From Steroidobacteraceae bacterium (GTDB taxonomy: Bacteria > Pseudomonadota > Gammaproteobacteria > Steroidobacterales > Steroidobacteraceae), in assembly GCA_025458865.1 (NCBI GenBank), contig JALORP010000028.1, positions 1-44,556 on the forward strand: DNA of 44,556 bases, given 5' to 3'. The notes beneath the pieces were generated by a model that saw only the letters and a program-made list of their open reading frames with translations, made no database searches and was not told the DNA's origin. A program made the position numbers and the translations under genes. Below, piece by piece: positions 31,788-40,083 of the stretch (position 1 is the stretch's first letter; each line of letters opens with the position of its first letter).

Positions 31788-33509
31788 TCAACCCCCACCC
31801 GCGTGCTCGAGGAGCTCTGCACGCACGACCAGCACCGGCAACTCCGTCGGGCCCTCGAGCGCGGGCTGAACCAGCCGATCCAGGGCGTCGAGCGACGGGC
31901 CGACGCCGATCACCAGCAGGCTGCGCGGCTGCAACGCGAGTTCCGCCTGAAGTTCGGACCGAGGGTCGCCCAGCCGCAGTTCCGTTCGCAGGTCGAGGCC
32001 ATGCCGGGACATCGCGGCGGACCTCGCGTCGAGCAGGTCGCGCATCCCGGAGGTCCGCCCGGACTCGGAGGCCGAGGCGTCGCGCAGAGCGAGGTACACG
32101 GCCTCGGCGTGGAGGTGGCGCAGCAGGCTCGAGGCCACCAGGAAGGTCGAACTCCGCGCAGCAGGATCCTGGACGTGGATCACGACCCTGCCCGGCAGTT
32201 CGGCGCCGGGCGGCAGGCACAGGAGCTGGCGGGCGCCGTGCTCGAGCTGCCAGCGCGCAGCGGCGAGGGCGCCGGGCCCCGTCGGGATCACCGGCAGCCC
32301 CGGCGGCACGGTGCCAGAGGCCGGCTCCGCCTCGAAGATGCGCGCCTGCATGCGCGATGAAAGCGCCTCGAGCAGCGGCGTCCGGCAGAGCTGACCGGCA
32401 ATCCCGGCAGCCGTCGCGAGCACGGTGAAGCTCGTGATCGGGGTCGGCAGGACGTGCACGCGGCGCGCACCGACCGCGACTTCGGCGCCGGGCGCAACCG
32501 GGAACGCCCGTTTGTCGGCGAGCGTTCGCGTCACGTCGAGCAACGCTCCCGCTCCGTCCGCGCCGGAGGCCGAGCGCGCCGTCCGGTCACTCAGGCGGAC
32601 GCGGACGCGCTCCACGGCACCCCCGAACTGCACCTCCTCGACCGTGCCTCGGCCGACCGGCGTCGCCGGCGTCTTTCCCACCGGGACGAGTTCGGTTTCC
32701 TCCGGACGCAGCACCGCGACGACTTCGTCCGGCGGACCCGCCGCGTGGGCCGGCGCGGCGAAGTGCACATGCTCTCCTCGACGGTAGCCGAGCAGCAGGT
32801 TCGCCGCGCCGAGGAAAGTCGCCACGAAGCGCGAGGCCGGCCTCGCGTACAGGTCATCCGGCCGGCCGCACTCGAGGAGCCGCCCCTGGTGCATCACGCC
32901 GATGCGGTCGGCGAGGGCAAACGCTTCCTCCTGATCGTGGGTGACGAGGATCGTGGTCATGCCCAGGTCGCGCTGGATCTGGCGGATGGTTCGCCGAAGC
33001 TCCTCGCGGATCTTGGCGTCCAGCGCGCCGAACGGTTCGTCCATGAGCAGCACCCGCGGCCGGTGGGCAAGCGCACGTGCGACGGCCACGCGCTGCTGCT
33101 GGCCGCCCGACAGTTCGGAAGGCAGGCGCGAATCCATGCCTTCCAGCGCCACCAGCTGAAGAAGTTCCTTGCGTCGCGCAACCCGTTCCGCGGCGCGCAC
33201 CCTGCGGACCCGAAGCGCGAACTCGATGTTGTCAGCGACAGTCATGTGCCGGAACAGCGCGTAGTGCTGGAAGACGAACCCGATCTCGCGCTCCCGGGCA
33301 GACGTCCGCGTCACGTCCCGGCCGTGCAGCGCGATCCGTCCATGGTCGATGTCGATCAGTCCTGCGATCGCGCGCAGCAGCGTGCTCTTGCCGCTACCGC
33401 TCGGCCCGAGCAGTACCAGGAACTCGCCGGCCTCGACCTCGAGGGAGACATCGTTGACGACCGGCAGGTCCTGGTAGCGCTTGGTGACCTGGTCGAGCGA
33501 TATGGACAT
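31788..33509 (-). CDS. cysA: Sulfate ABC transporter ATPase CysA with extra C-terminal USP-like region
   Basis: The first 240 residues are a normal CysA-type ATPase: Walker A GPSGSGKST (35-43), Q-loop FQHYALF, signature LSGGQ (133-137), Walker B VLLMDEP (153-159) and His191. About 240-355 forms the TOBE-like regulatory part seen in CysA. The protein then continues to 573 residues, over 200 more than usual. The extra part (about 440-565) has alternating strands and helices (RVVIHVQDPAARSSTFLVAS, AEAVYLALRD, RSLLVIGVG, PVLVVRAEL) that look like a universal stress protein fold; this is my reading from pattern, not from alignment. The ATG at 33509 is the first gene of the operon cysA-cysT-cysW-kinase-regulator. 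Confidence 0.9.
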   Translation of the reverse strand: MSISLDQVTKRYQDLPVVNDVSLEVEAGEFLVLLGPSGSGKSTLLRAIAGLIDIDHGRIALHGRDVTRTSAREREIGFVFQHYALFRHMTVADNIEFALRVRRVRAAERVARRKELLQLVALEGMDSRLPSELSGGQQQRVAVARALAHRPRVLLMDEPFGALDAKIREELRRTIRQIQRDLGMTTILVTHDQEEAFALADRIGVMHQGRLLECGRPDDLYARPASRFVATFLGAANLLLGYRRGEHVHFAAPAHAAGPPDEVVAVLRPEETELVPVGKTPATPVGRGTVEEVQFGGAVERVRVRLSDRTARSASGADGAGALLDVTRTLADKRAFPVAPGAEVAVGARRVHVLPTPITSFTVLATAAGIAGQLCRTPLLEALSSRMQARIFEAEPASGTVPPGLPVIPTGPGALAAARWQLEHGARQLLCLPPGAELPGRVVIHVQDPAARSSTFLVASSLLRHLHAEAVYLALRDASASESGRTSGMRDLLDARSAAMSRHGLDLRTELRLGDPRSELQAELALQPRSLLVIGVGPSLDALDRLVQPALEGPTELPVLVVRAELLEHAGGG

Positions 33510-33591
33510 GGAGGGTCAGCCCGCGGCCGCGGGGGCCAAGACATGATCGGCGATGCTAGCGGCTGGGCTGGTTGGAGGGCAGTCGCCGGAC

Positions 33592-33608
33592 GGTTACAAA
33601 GTGGTTAC
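33592..33608. promoter_or_regulatory. 11-bp-spaced direct repeat before cysA, possible response-regulator site
   Basis: GGTTAC occurs at 33592-33597 and again at 33603-33608, 11 bp start to start. OmpR/PhoB-type regulators bind such tandem half-sites on one helix face. The repeat lies 83-99 bp before the cysA ATG. A TAGCAT -10-like box (minus strand, 33558-33553) lies 33 bp further on, without a good -35, as at activated promoters. Confidence 0.4.
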
Positions 33609-33625
33609 GCCGCGCGACGGACTCT

Positions 33626-34909
33626 TCAGATCGTCGCCAGCGCCTGCCGGAAATCGGCGATCAGGTCGTCCGGGTGCTCGATCCCGATGGAGACGCGGAT
33701 CATGTTCTCGGTGATGCCGAGCTCTTCCCGCCGCGCCGGCTCGATGTCACTGTGCGTCATCGCCGCAGGGTGCGAAGCGAGGCTCTCCGTGCTGCCGAGG
33801 CTCACCGCGAGCTTGACCAGCTTCAGTTCGTCGAGCACCCGGAAGGCTTCCCGCTCGCCGCCTCTCACGGTGAAGGAGAAGGTCGCGCCGGGCGCGAGAC
33901 ACTGGCGCGCGTAGAGTCTTCCCTGCTCGCTCGCCGGGTCGAGGAAGCCAAGCCACGAGACCCGCTCAACCTTCGGGTGATCGTGCAGGAACTCCGCCAC
34001 GCGGCGCGCGTTCTCGATGGAGCGCGTGCAGCGCAGCTCCAGCGTCTCGAGGCTGCGCATCAGGAGCCACGCCGAGTGCGGGTCGGTCATGGTGCCCAGG
34101 ATGGTTCGCATGACGTGCACCGGCTCCAGCACGGCAGACGAGCCGACGCAGGCGCCGGCCACGACATCGCTGTGACCGCCCACGTACTTCGTCAGCGAGT
34201 ACACGACGATGTCGCAACCATGCGCCAGCGGCTTCTGCCAGAGCGGCCCGAGGAAGGTATTGTCCACGACCACCGGCGGGCGCGTGGCCTGCGTGGCCTC
34301 GAGGCTCCGGGCCGCGGCCGCGAGAGCGGCGAGATCCACCAGCCCGTTGGTCGGGTTCGCAGGCGTCTCCACGAAAATCGCAGCGATGCGGCCGTGGCGA
34401 CGCGCCTCCGCGACGGCGGCATCGAGCACCGCGTTGCCGGCCCCGGCCGCGAAGCTGACCGTGCGGATGCCGAAGGCCGGCAGCACTTTCTCGAAGAGGT
34501 AGTCCGAGCCTCCGTACACGGGCGTGCTGTGGACGACCACGTCGCCCGGGCGGCAGTACGCGAACAGGCAAGTCGAGATGGCGGCCATGCCGCTCGAGAA
34601 GGCGAGCGAGCGCTCGGCGCCGTCCCAGATGGACAGCCGGCCCTCGAGGATCTCCAGGTTGGGGTTGTTGAGCCGCGAGTAAATGAGGCCCTGCGCCTCA
34701 TGCGGCTCCCGCTCGCGCAGGCCGTAGGCCACCTCGAAGAAGCGCTTGCCCTCTCCCGCCGAGCGGAACACGAAGGTCGAGGTCTGGAAGATCGGGCACT
34801 TCACCGCGCCCTCGGACAGGCCGGGAAAGTAGCCGTAGCCCATCATCAGCGTCTCGGGATGCAGGCGCTGCCCGTCGATCTCGGTGATGTCGCGGTTGAT
34901 CCAGGTCAT
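33626..34909 (-). CDS. Cystathionine gamma-synthase / methionine gamma-lyase family PLP enzyme
   Basis: The 427-residue protein is a trans-sulfuration-type PLP enzyme. YSRLNNPNLEILEGRL, the substrate/PLP region FSSGMAAIST, the PLP-contacting VVDNTFLGP, and the Schiff-base Lys in YSLTKYVGGHSD are all present, and the C-terminal VSLGSTESLASHPAAMTH is characteristic. Family members make cystathionine, or cleave or sulfhydrylate methionine or homocysteine precursors; the exact reaction is not decidable. It lies 116 bp upstream of cysA on the same strand, in keeping with sulfur amino acid metabolism. The ATG at 34909 has a GGGAC at suitable distance; ATG 34939 would add ten residues but has no ribosome site. 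Confidence 0.9.
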   Translation of the reverse strand: MTWINRDITEIDGQRLHPETLMMGYGYFPGLSEGAVKCPIFQTSTFVFRSAGEGKRFFEVAYGLREREPHEAQGLIYSRLNNPNLEILEGRLSIWDGAERSLAFSSGMAAISTCLFAYCRPGDVVVHSTPVYGGSDYLFEKVLPAFGIRTVSFAAGAGNAVLDAAVAEARRHGRIAAIFVETPANPTNGLVDLAALAAAARSLEATQATRPPVVVDNTFLGPLWQKPLAHGCDIVVYSLTKYVGGHSDVVAGACVGSSAVLEPVHVMRTILGTMTDPHSAWLLMRSLETLELRCTRSIENARRVAEFLHDHPKVERVSWLGFLDPASEQGRLYARQCLAPGATFSFTVRGGEREAFRVLDELKLVKLAVSLGSTESLASHPAAMTHSDIEPARREELGITENMIRVSIGIEHPDDLIADFRQALATI

Positions 34910-34974
34910 GTCGTTCGTCCCAGCTGTCGGGATCGACATTATGGACCCGGCGGCCGGCCGCGACCCGTGGTTGC

Positions 34975-35856
34975 TCAGCCGGCTACCAGCATTCCCTTCG
35001 GCGGCGCCTCCTGCTCGGCCGGCGGCTCGGTGCTTCGCAAGGGCGCGGGCCGCCGGTCCTGCATGTCGGCCACGGCGCAGCCTAGAAGCGCAGTCGCACC
35101 GAGCTTCCGGCCGAGCGGCGCGGTCGTCTGCCCGATGCTGCAGGACAGATCCGGTTCCTGGCTTTGCAGCCACTCGCCGAGCACGCGCAGGTGACGCTCC
35201 GCCACGACCTGCGCGGTCGCGCCGCCGGTGCCCGGCAGCAGCACGGCGAACTCTTCGTCGCCGACGCGCGCGACGGTGTCGGTGCGCCGCGCGACGACGC
35301 GCAGCGCCTCGCTGAAGCCGAACACCAGGCGCTGCGCGGCCTCGACGCCCTTTTGCTCCTCGAACCGGGCGAGCCCGTTGAGGCCGATGCACAGCACGCT
35401 GAGGTCGCCGCCGAAGCGCTCCGTCCGCAGCAGCTCGTCGGTCAGGCGGGCGAGCAGGCCCGAGCGGTTCAGCAACCCGCTCTCGGGGTCCGTGGTCATC
35501 ACCGTCGCCAGCTGGCGCCGGCTCCGGCCGAGCTCCGCGGCGAGCCAGGCAGGCACGGCGTACGCGCAAAGCGTCGCGGCGATGTTCCACGCCAGCGCGA
35601 TGGCCCCGGGACGCGGCGTGAAAGCGAGGTCAACGACGGTGACGGCGACGGCCGCGAGCAGCGCGAGCAGCAATCCACTGCGGATGCCGTAGCGCCAGGC
35701 GATCGCGGCGACCACGGGGAGAAAAGCGGGCTCCGCCCGCCAGGTTCCCGAGGCCGCCCAGTCAACGGCCGAGAAGGCGACGATCCAGGCGGCCGCCAGC
35801 GCAAGCGGGAAGCGCGGCCGCTCCGCAACCAGATCCGTGGATTCCCCTGCCTGCAT
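34975..35856 (-). CDS. Membrane GGDEF-like protein with degenerate active site
   Basis: A 293-residue protein with about four to six hydrophobic segments in residues 15-110 and then a GGDEF-type domain opening with MTTDPESGLLNRSGL. The signature reads RVGDEEF instead of RYGGEEF, so the second Gly that contacts GTP is Asp. The usual closing ALYxAKxxGRN helix is missing; the end reads GCAVADMQDRR. It may be a c-di-GMP-related sensor without cyclase activity; weak activity cannot be excluded. It lies 65 bp upstream of the PLP enzyme on the same strand. Confidence 0.82.
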   Translation of the reverse strand: MQAGESTDLVAERPRFPLALAAAWIVAFSAVDWAASGTWRAEPAFLPVVAAIAWRYGIRSGLLLALLAAVAVTVVDLAFTPRPGAIALAWNIAATLCAYAVPAWLAAELGRSRRQLATVMTTDPESGLLNRSGLLARLTDELLRTERFGGDLSVLCIGLNGLARFEEQKGVEAAQRLVFGFSEALRVVARRTDTVARVGDEEFAVLLPGTGGATAQVVAERHLRVLGEWLQSQEPDLSCSIGQTTAPLGRKLGATALLGCAVADMQDRRPAPLRSTEPPAEQEAPPKGMLVAG

Positions 35857-35977
35857 CGGGCCCTCCCGGCTCGACGTGACCGGACGTGGCCAATATGTCA
35901 GCCGGCGGGGCGCGGGACTGCCGAGCAGCGCACAGTGCGCGCCGGCGGGGGCGCGCTTCTGTCAAATCGGCGGCGGT

Positions 35978-36277
35978 TCAAGGCGCCTCGAACGGATCCA
36001 GGTACTCGCGGACGTACGGTCCGTCGAGGCAGTCCACGATGCCCGGCCCGTGCTCTGCGAGCGCCGGCGAGCTCATGTGGGCGTCCTCCGCGGCCTGGCT
36101 CTCGAAGGACTCGACGACCGCATAGCGGCGCGGCTCGCGCAGCTTGAAGAACTGGTACCAGATCGTGCCGGGCTCCGTTGCGTGGACGATCTCGGTGAGC
36201 GCCTTGCAGCGGCGGACGAACTCGGCCTCGCGGCCGGGCTTGACGGTCATGCGGGAGACGAACGTGACTCTCGGCAT
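35978..36277 (-). CDS. ABM-domain / NIPSNAP-like small protein
   Basis: The 99-residue product is a second dimeric alpha-beta-barrel protein, similar in size and layout to the one at 21430. VTFVSRMTVKPGREAEFVRRC opens it and the closing part has PGIVDCLDGPYVREYL, matching PPIVDCLEGG there. A cofactor-free monooxygenase, isomerase or binding role is possible. The ATG at 36277 has GAGGAAT upstream; the longer frame to 36541 is not supported. It is divergent from the Rieske ferredoxin at 36411. Confidence 0.8.
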   Translation of the reverse strand: MPRVTFVSRMTVKPGREAEFVRRCKALTEIVHATEPGTIWYQFFKLREPRRYAVVESFESQAAEDAHMSSPALAEHGPGIVDCLDGPYVREYLDPFEAP

Positions 36278-36410
36278 CGCTGATTCCTCGTCGCTGGCGG
36301 GCCGTCGCATGCTAGCGAGCCCGCCCGGAAAATGAAACCGCCGGCCCTGTCGCTTTTGCCGTCGCTCCGCTACAGTTCCGGCCCGTCCCCATCCTGGCGA
36401 AGACCCACGC

Positions 36411-36731
36411 ATGACCGACACCTGGCACCGCCTGGCCGCCGAGTCCGACATCGCCGAAGGCAGGATGCAGGCCTTCGACATCGAGGGCAGGGACGTCGTC
36501 GTCTGCCACAGCAAGGAAGGCTGGTTCGCCCTCGACAACATCTGCTCGCACGCCTATGCCCGCATGAGCGAGGGCCGCCTGCGCGGCTGCCGGCTCATCT
36601 GCCCGCTGCACGGCGCGTCCTTCGACGTGCGCGATGGCTCAGTCCTCGGCGCCCCGGCGACCACGCCGCTCGCCGTGCACCGCCTGCGGCTGGTGGACGG
36701 CCACGTCGAAGTCGCCCTCGGCGCCGGCTGA
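36411..36731 (+). CDS. Rieske-type [2Fe-2S] ferredoxin
   Basis: A 106-residue single-domain Rieske protein. The ligands are Cys45 and His47 (CSH), then Cys64 and His67 (CPLH) with 16 residues between the two pairs, followed by GASFD. Proteins of this size carry electrons from a reductase to a Rieske oxygenase, as in biphenyl or carbazole systems. No oxygenase or reductase gene adjoins it, but two oxygenase alpha subunits are in the window. It is convergent with the acyl-CoA dehydrogenase gene. Confidence 0.92.
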   Translation: MTDTWHRLAAESDIAEGRMQAFDIEGRDVVVCHSKEGWFALDNICSHAYARMSEGRLRGCRLICPLHGASFDVRDGSVLGAPATTPLAVHRLRLVDGHVEVALGAG

Positions 36732-36742
36732 CGAACTCCCGC

Positions 36743-36760
36743 GCGGCGCCTCAGCGCCGC
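36743..36760. terminator. Hairpin overlapping the end of the acyl-CoA dehydrogenase gene
   Basis: GCGGCGC (36743-36749) and GCGCCGC (36754-36760) form a 7-bp stem with a CTCA loop. The stem includes the dehydrogenase stop codon (36751-36753). It lies between two convergent genes and could stop transcription both ways. No T-run is present. Confidence 0.4.
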
Positions 36761-37911
36761 TGGTCGAAGCGCTTGCCGACCATCGCCGCAGCGATGTTCA
36801 CCTTCTGGATGTCGATGGCGCCGCCGGCGATGCCCCAGCCCCAGGCGTCGCGCAGGCGCCGCTCCATGGGGTATTCGCGCGAATAACCGTAGCCGCCCAT
36901 CAGCTGCACCGCGTGGCCGCAGACCTCGCGCGAGATCTCGTTCGCGAAGCACTTGGCCATCGAGGATTCGAGGATGGACGGCAGTCCCTTCTCGGCGTTC
37001 GCCGCCGCGCGGTGGATCAGCAGCCGCGCCGCGTCCACCCGCATGCGCATCTCGGCGAGGCGGATCTGCACGGCCTGGAACTCGACGATCGGCTTGCCGA
37101 ACTGCTTGCGCTCCTGAACGTAGGCGATCACGTCGTCGAGCGCGCCCGAGGCCTGCGCCAGCGCCATGGTCGCGTTGCCGCAGCGCTCGAGGTCGAAGGC
37201 CTCCATCAGCTTCTTGAACCCGCCGGCCGGCACGACGATGTTGTCCGCCGGAACCGCGCAGTTGTCGAAGTAGATGTCCGAGGACGGCACGCCACGGAAG
37301 CCCATCAGCTGCTCGCGCGCGCCGAAGGTCATCCCCGGGGTGTCCTTCTCGACGTAGACGGCGCCGATGCCCTTCGGGCCCGGATCGTCCGAGAGCCGGC
37401 AGTAGACGACGTAGCCGTCGGCGTGGCCGCCGCCCGAGCACCAGCGCTTGGTGCCGTTCAGCACCACCTCCCCGCCGCGGACCTCGCCGCGGGTCGTGAG
37501 GTCGGTGAGCGCCGATCCCGCGTTCGGCTCGGACATGGACACGGCCACCATCTTCTCGCCGCGGCAGACCGCGGGGATCACCCGCTGGCGCAGCGACTCG
37601 CTGGCGAAATGCTCGATCGCGCGCACCGGCCCGACGCAGGACTCGAACACCGGGAAAGCCACGGCGCCCGAAATCTTGGCGAGCTCCTCGATCACGAGCA
37701 GCGCCTCGACGTTGCCGAGGCCGAGCCCGCCGTACTTTTCCGCGACGTTGATGCCGAGGAATCCCATCTCGGCAAACTCGTGCATCAGCTCGTGCGGCGG
37801 CGCCTCGTCGTTCTCCTCGCAGTGGCGGGCGAATTCGGGCAGGCGTTCGCGTGCATACTTGCGCGCCGTCTCCTGCAGGGCCCGCTGCTCTTCCGTCAGG
37901 CTGAAATCCAT
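36751..37911 (-). CDS. Acyl-CoA dehydrogenase
   Basis: A 386-residue FAD enzyme that introduces a 2,3-double bond into an acyl-CoA. The two family signatures are present: VAVSMSEPNAGSALTDL and QLMGGYGYSREYPMERRLRDA. The usual catalytic Glu of the YEGTSEIQ segment is not there (IAGGAIDIQ); instead Glu242 in FDLERCGNA sits where isovaleryl- and long-chain acyl-CoA dehydrogenases hold their base. This suggests a branched or bulky substrate. The ATG at 37911 follows GGGAG; the longer frame to 37959 would overlap the divergent promoter region. It is divergent from the CoA-transferase, 50 bp away. Confidence 0.93.
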   Translation of the reverse strand: MDFSLTEEQRALQETARKYARERLPEFARHCEENDEAPPHELMHEFAEMGFLGINVAEKYGGLGLGNVEALLVIEELAKISGAVAFPVFESCVGPVRAIEHFASESLRQRVIPAVCRGEKMVAVSMSEPNAGSALTDLTTRGEVRGGEVVLNGTKRWCSGGGHADGYVVYCRLSDDPGPKGIGAVYVEKDTPGMTFGAREQLMGFRGVPSSDIYFDNCAVPADNIVVPAGGFKKLMEAFDLERCGNATMALAQASGALDDVIAYVQERKQFGKPIVEFQAVQIRLAEMRMRVDAARLLIHRAAANAEKGLPSILESSMAKCFANEISREVCGHAVQLMGGYGYSREYPMERRLRDAWGWGIAGGAIDIQKVNIAAAMVGKRFDQRR

Positions 37912-37961
37912 CGCATGCTCCCGTAGGCTCGCTGTTCCGTCACAGACCCGAAGGTCCACTC

Positions 37962-39161
37962 ATGTCCGAATCCCGTCCCGTCCTCGCCGGCATCCGCGTG
38001 CTCGACTTCGGCCGCTACGTCGCAGGCCCCTACTGCGCGACGCTGCTGGGCTACCTCGGGGCGGAGGTCATCCGCATCGAGAAGCGCGAGGGCAGCGAGG
38101 ATCGCTTCATCGCGCCGGTCTGCGCCGGCGGCGAGGGCGGCGTATTCTTCCAGACCGCCTGCAACAAGAAGTCGCTGACGCTGGATCCCGCCACGCCCGC
38201 CGGCCGCGAAGTCACGCGCCGGCTGGTGAGGACCGCGGACGTGGTCGTCGCCAACCTGCCGCCCGCCTCCCTCGCCTCGCTCGGCCTCGAATGGCCGACG
38301 CTCTCGGCGCTCAATCCGCGCGTCGTGCTCGTCACCCAGACCGCGTTCGGCGACCAGGGGCCGTACGCCTCGCGCGGCGGCTTCGACGGCGTGGGCCAGG
38401 CGATGTCTGGCTCGATGCACATCACCGGCACGCCGGGCCACCCGGTCAAGGCGGCCGCGCCCTACGTGGACTACGCCACGGCAACCCTCTCGGCCTTCGG
38501 GGCGCTCGCCGCGCTGATGGAGCGCAACGCCTCCGGCCGTGGCCAGCACGTGCAGGCGGCGCTGCAGGCGACCGCGCTCGCCGTCTTCGGCTCGCACCTC
38601 ATCGAGCAGGGCGTCACCGGCATCAACCGCATCGGCACCGGCAACCGCGTGCAGACCTCGGCACCCTCCGACGTGTTCGCCACGCGCGACGGACACGTGC
38701 TGACCCACGTCGTCGGCAACGGCCTCTTCCGCCGCTGGGCACGCCTCATGGGCGACGCGGAGCGCTGGACGTCCGACCCGCGCTTCCGGTCCGACCAGTC
38801 CCGCGGCGACCACAGCGAGGACATCCTCGCACGCATGCGCGAGTGGTGCGCCGCGCGCACGACCGCCGACGCTCTCGCCGAACTCGAGGCCGCGGGGCTG
38901 CCCGCCGGCCCCGTCTACACGCCGCAGCAGGCCCTCGACGACCCGCAGGCCGCCGCGATGGGCTTCTTCCGGCGCGTGGACGGCTATCCCGGCCTGCCGA
39001 GGCCGGCACCCGTGCCCGACCTGCCGCTGCGCTTCTCGCGCTCGCCGGGCGGCATCGAGTCGCGGCCGCCGCTCCTCGGCGAGCACACGGACGCGATCCT
39101 CGCGGGGCTCGGCTACGACGCCGCCGAGATCGCCGCGCTGCGCGAGCAGGGCGTGATCTGA
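37962..39161 (+). CDS. CaiB/BaiF-type (family III) CoA-transferase
   Basis: The 399-residue product opens with the hallmark LAGIRVLDFGRYVAGPYCATLLGYLGAEVIRIE and has the catalytic Asp170 (PYVDYATA), matching Asp169 of formyl-CoA transferase. The C-terminal GLPAGPVYTPQQALDDPQAAAMG is typical. It moves CoA between two acids, for example to activate a carnitine-, bile-acid- or aromatic-type substrate. It is divergent from the acyl-CoA dehydrogenase, so the two may share control and act in sequence: activation, then desaturation. Confidence 0.93.
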   Translation: MSESRPVLAGIRVLDFGRYVAGPYCATLLGYLGAEVIRIEKREGSEDRFIAPVCAGGEGGVFFQTACNKKSLTLDPATPAGREVTRRLVRTADVVVANLPPASLASLGLEWPTLSALNPRVVLVTQTAFGDQGPYASRGGFDGVGQAMSGSMHITGTPGHPVKAAAPYVDYATATLSAFGALAALMERNASGRGQHVQAALQATALAVFGSHLIEQGVTGINRIGTGNRVQTSAPSDVFATRDGHVLTHVVGNGLFRRWARLMGDAERWTSDPRFRSDQSRGDHSEDILARMREWCAARTTADALAELEAAGLPAGPVYTPQQALDDPQAAAMGFFRRVDGYPGLPRPAPVPDLPLRFSRSPGGIESRPPLLGEHTDAILAGLGYDAAEIAALREQGVI

Positions 39162-39165
39162 GCGG

Positions 39166-40083
39166 TCAGGCGACGGGATCGACACGGTAGCCCAGCCTGG
39201 GGAAGTGGATCACCACTTCGCCGACGGCGTCGCCCCGCCGGCGGACCGCGATCTCGCCGGCCGTCGCGATCACCAGCTCGCCGTGCACGGCGCCGCGGCG
39301 CGTGTCGTCGGGCGAAACCTCGACCCGCTGGCCCGCTCGCAGCCCCTGTGGATCCCGCGGGTCGACGTTCACCGCCGCGCGGGAGGTTGCCCCGCGCGCC
39401 TCGGCGAGCGCCTCCGCGGCGGCCAACGGCCGGCGCCGGCCCTCGCCCACGGTCTTCATGCGCGACTCCCAGGCCGCGAGCGCCGGCAGGTCGCCCAGGA
39501 GCTGCCCGGCGAGCTCCGTGAAGGCACCACGGGCCATCCATACGAACGGGTAGGCCTGGATGTCGGCGAGCCCCGGCGCCGGGCCGGCGAGGAAATCGCG
39601 GCCGTCGGCGAGCTGGGCCTCGAGCAGCGCCGCGTGGGCGCGGAACTGCGACTTGGCGTGCGGGAAATCGTCCTGCACCGTGTCGAAGTCCACGTCCGGG
39701 AACAGGTACTCGCGGTCCTTCCGGAACGGCTCGGGCCACTGCGGCAGCAGCAGGGCCAGCGCGAGCTTGAGGCCACTGCGGAAGAAGGCGTCGCTCCAGC
39801 GCACCAGCGCCAGTTCCAGGCCACCGCCGGCCGGGAACAGCGTCGGGCTCGGGAAGCGCCGCTCCAGCTCGCGCGCGATCAGCTGCGAGTCCACGTAGAC
39901 GTCGGCGCCCACCTGCAGCACCGGCGTGCCGCGGTAGCCGCCGGTCAGCGCCACGAGGTCGTCCTTGGGCGGCATCATCGGCGTCTCGACCCAGCGCCAG
40001 TCGAGGCCCTTCACGCCCAGCATGCCGAGCGCCTTCTGCGTGAACGGCGAGGCGTCGTAGCTCCACAGGATCAGGTCGGTCAC
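39166..40083 (-). CDS. Glutathione S-transferase-like protein with C-terminal extension (copy 1)
   Basis: The 305-residue product has an N-terminal thioredoxin-like GST domain (SPFTQKALGMLGVKGLDWRWV, GTPVLQVGADVYVDSQLIARELE) and an all-helical C-terminal GST domain (about 90-225). About 75 further residues (230-305) form a predicted beta-rich module ending HFPRLGYRVDP, shared only with the GST at 40787. It may conjugate or isomerise a reactive catabolic product. Its ATG overlaps the preceding GST stop as ATGA. Confidence 0.88.
   Translation of the reverse strand: MTDLILWSYDASPFTQKALGMLGVKGLDWRWVETPMMPPKDDLVALTGGYRGTPVLQVGADVYVDSQLIARELERRFPSPTLFPAGGGLELALVRWSDAFFRSGLKLALALLLPQWPEPFRKDREYLFPDVDFDTVQDDFPHAKSQFRAHAALLEAQLADGRDFLAGPAPGLADIQAYPFVWMARGAFTELAGQLLGDLPALAAWESRMKTVGEGRRRPLAAAEALAEARGATSRAAVNVDPRDPQGLRAGQRVEVSPDDTRRGAVHGELVIATAGEIAVRRRGDAVGEVVIHFPRLGYRVDPVA

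Noticed and set aside
33236-33249. GACAGTCATGTGCC inside cysA as a fourth operator copy
   Set aside because: It matches only the left half of the palindrome, lies within coding sequence and has no promoter beside it.
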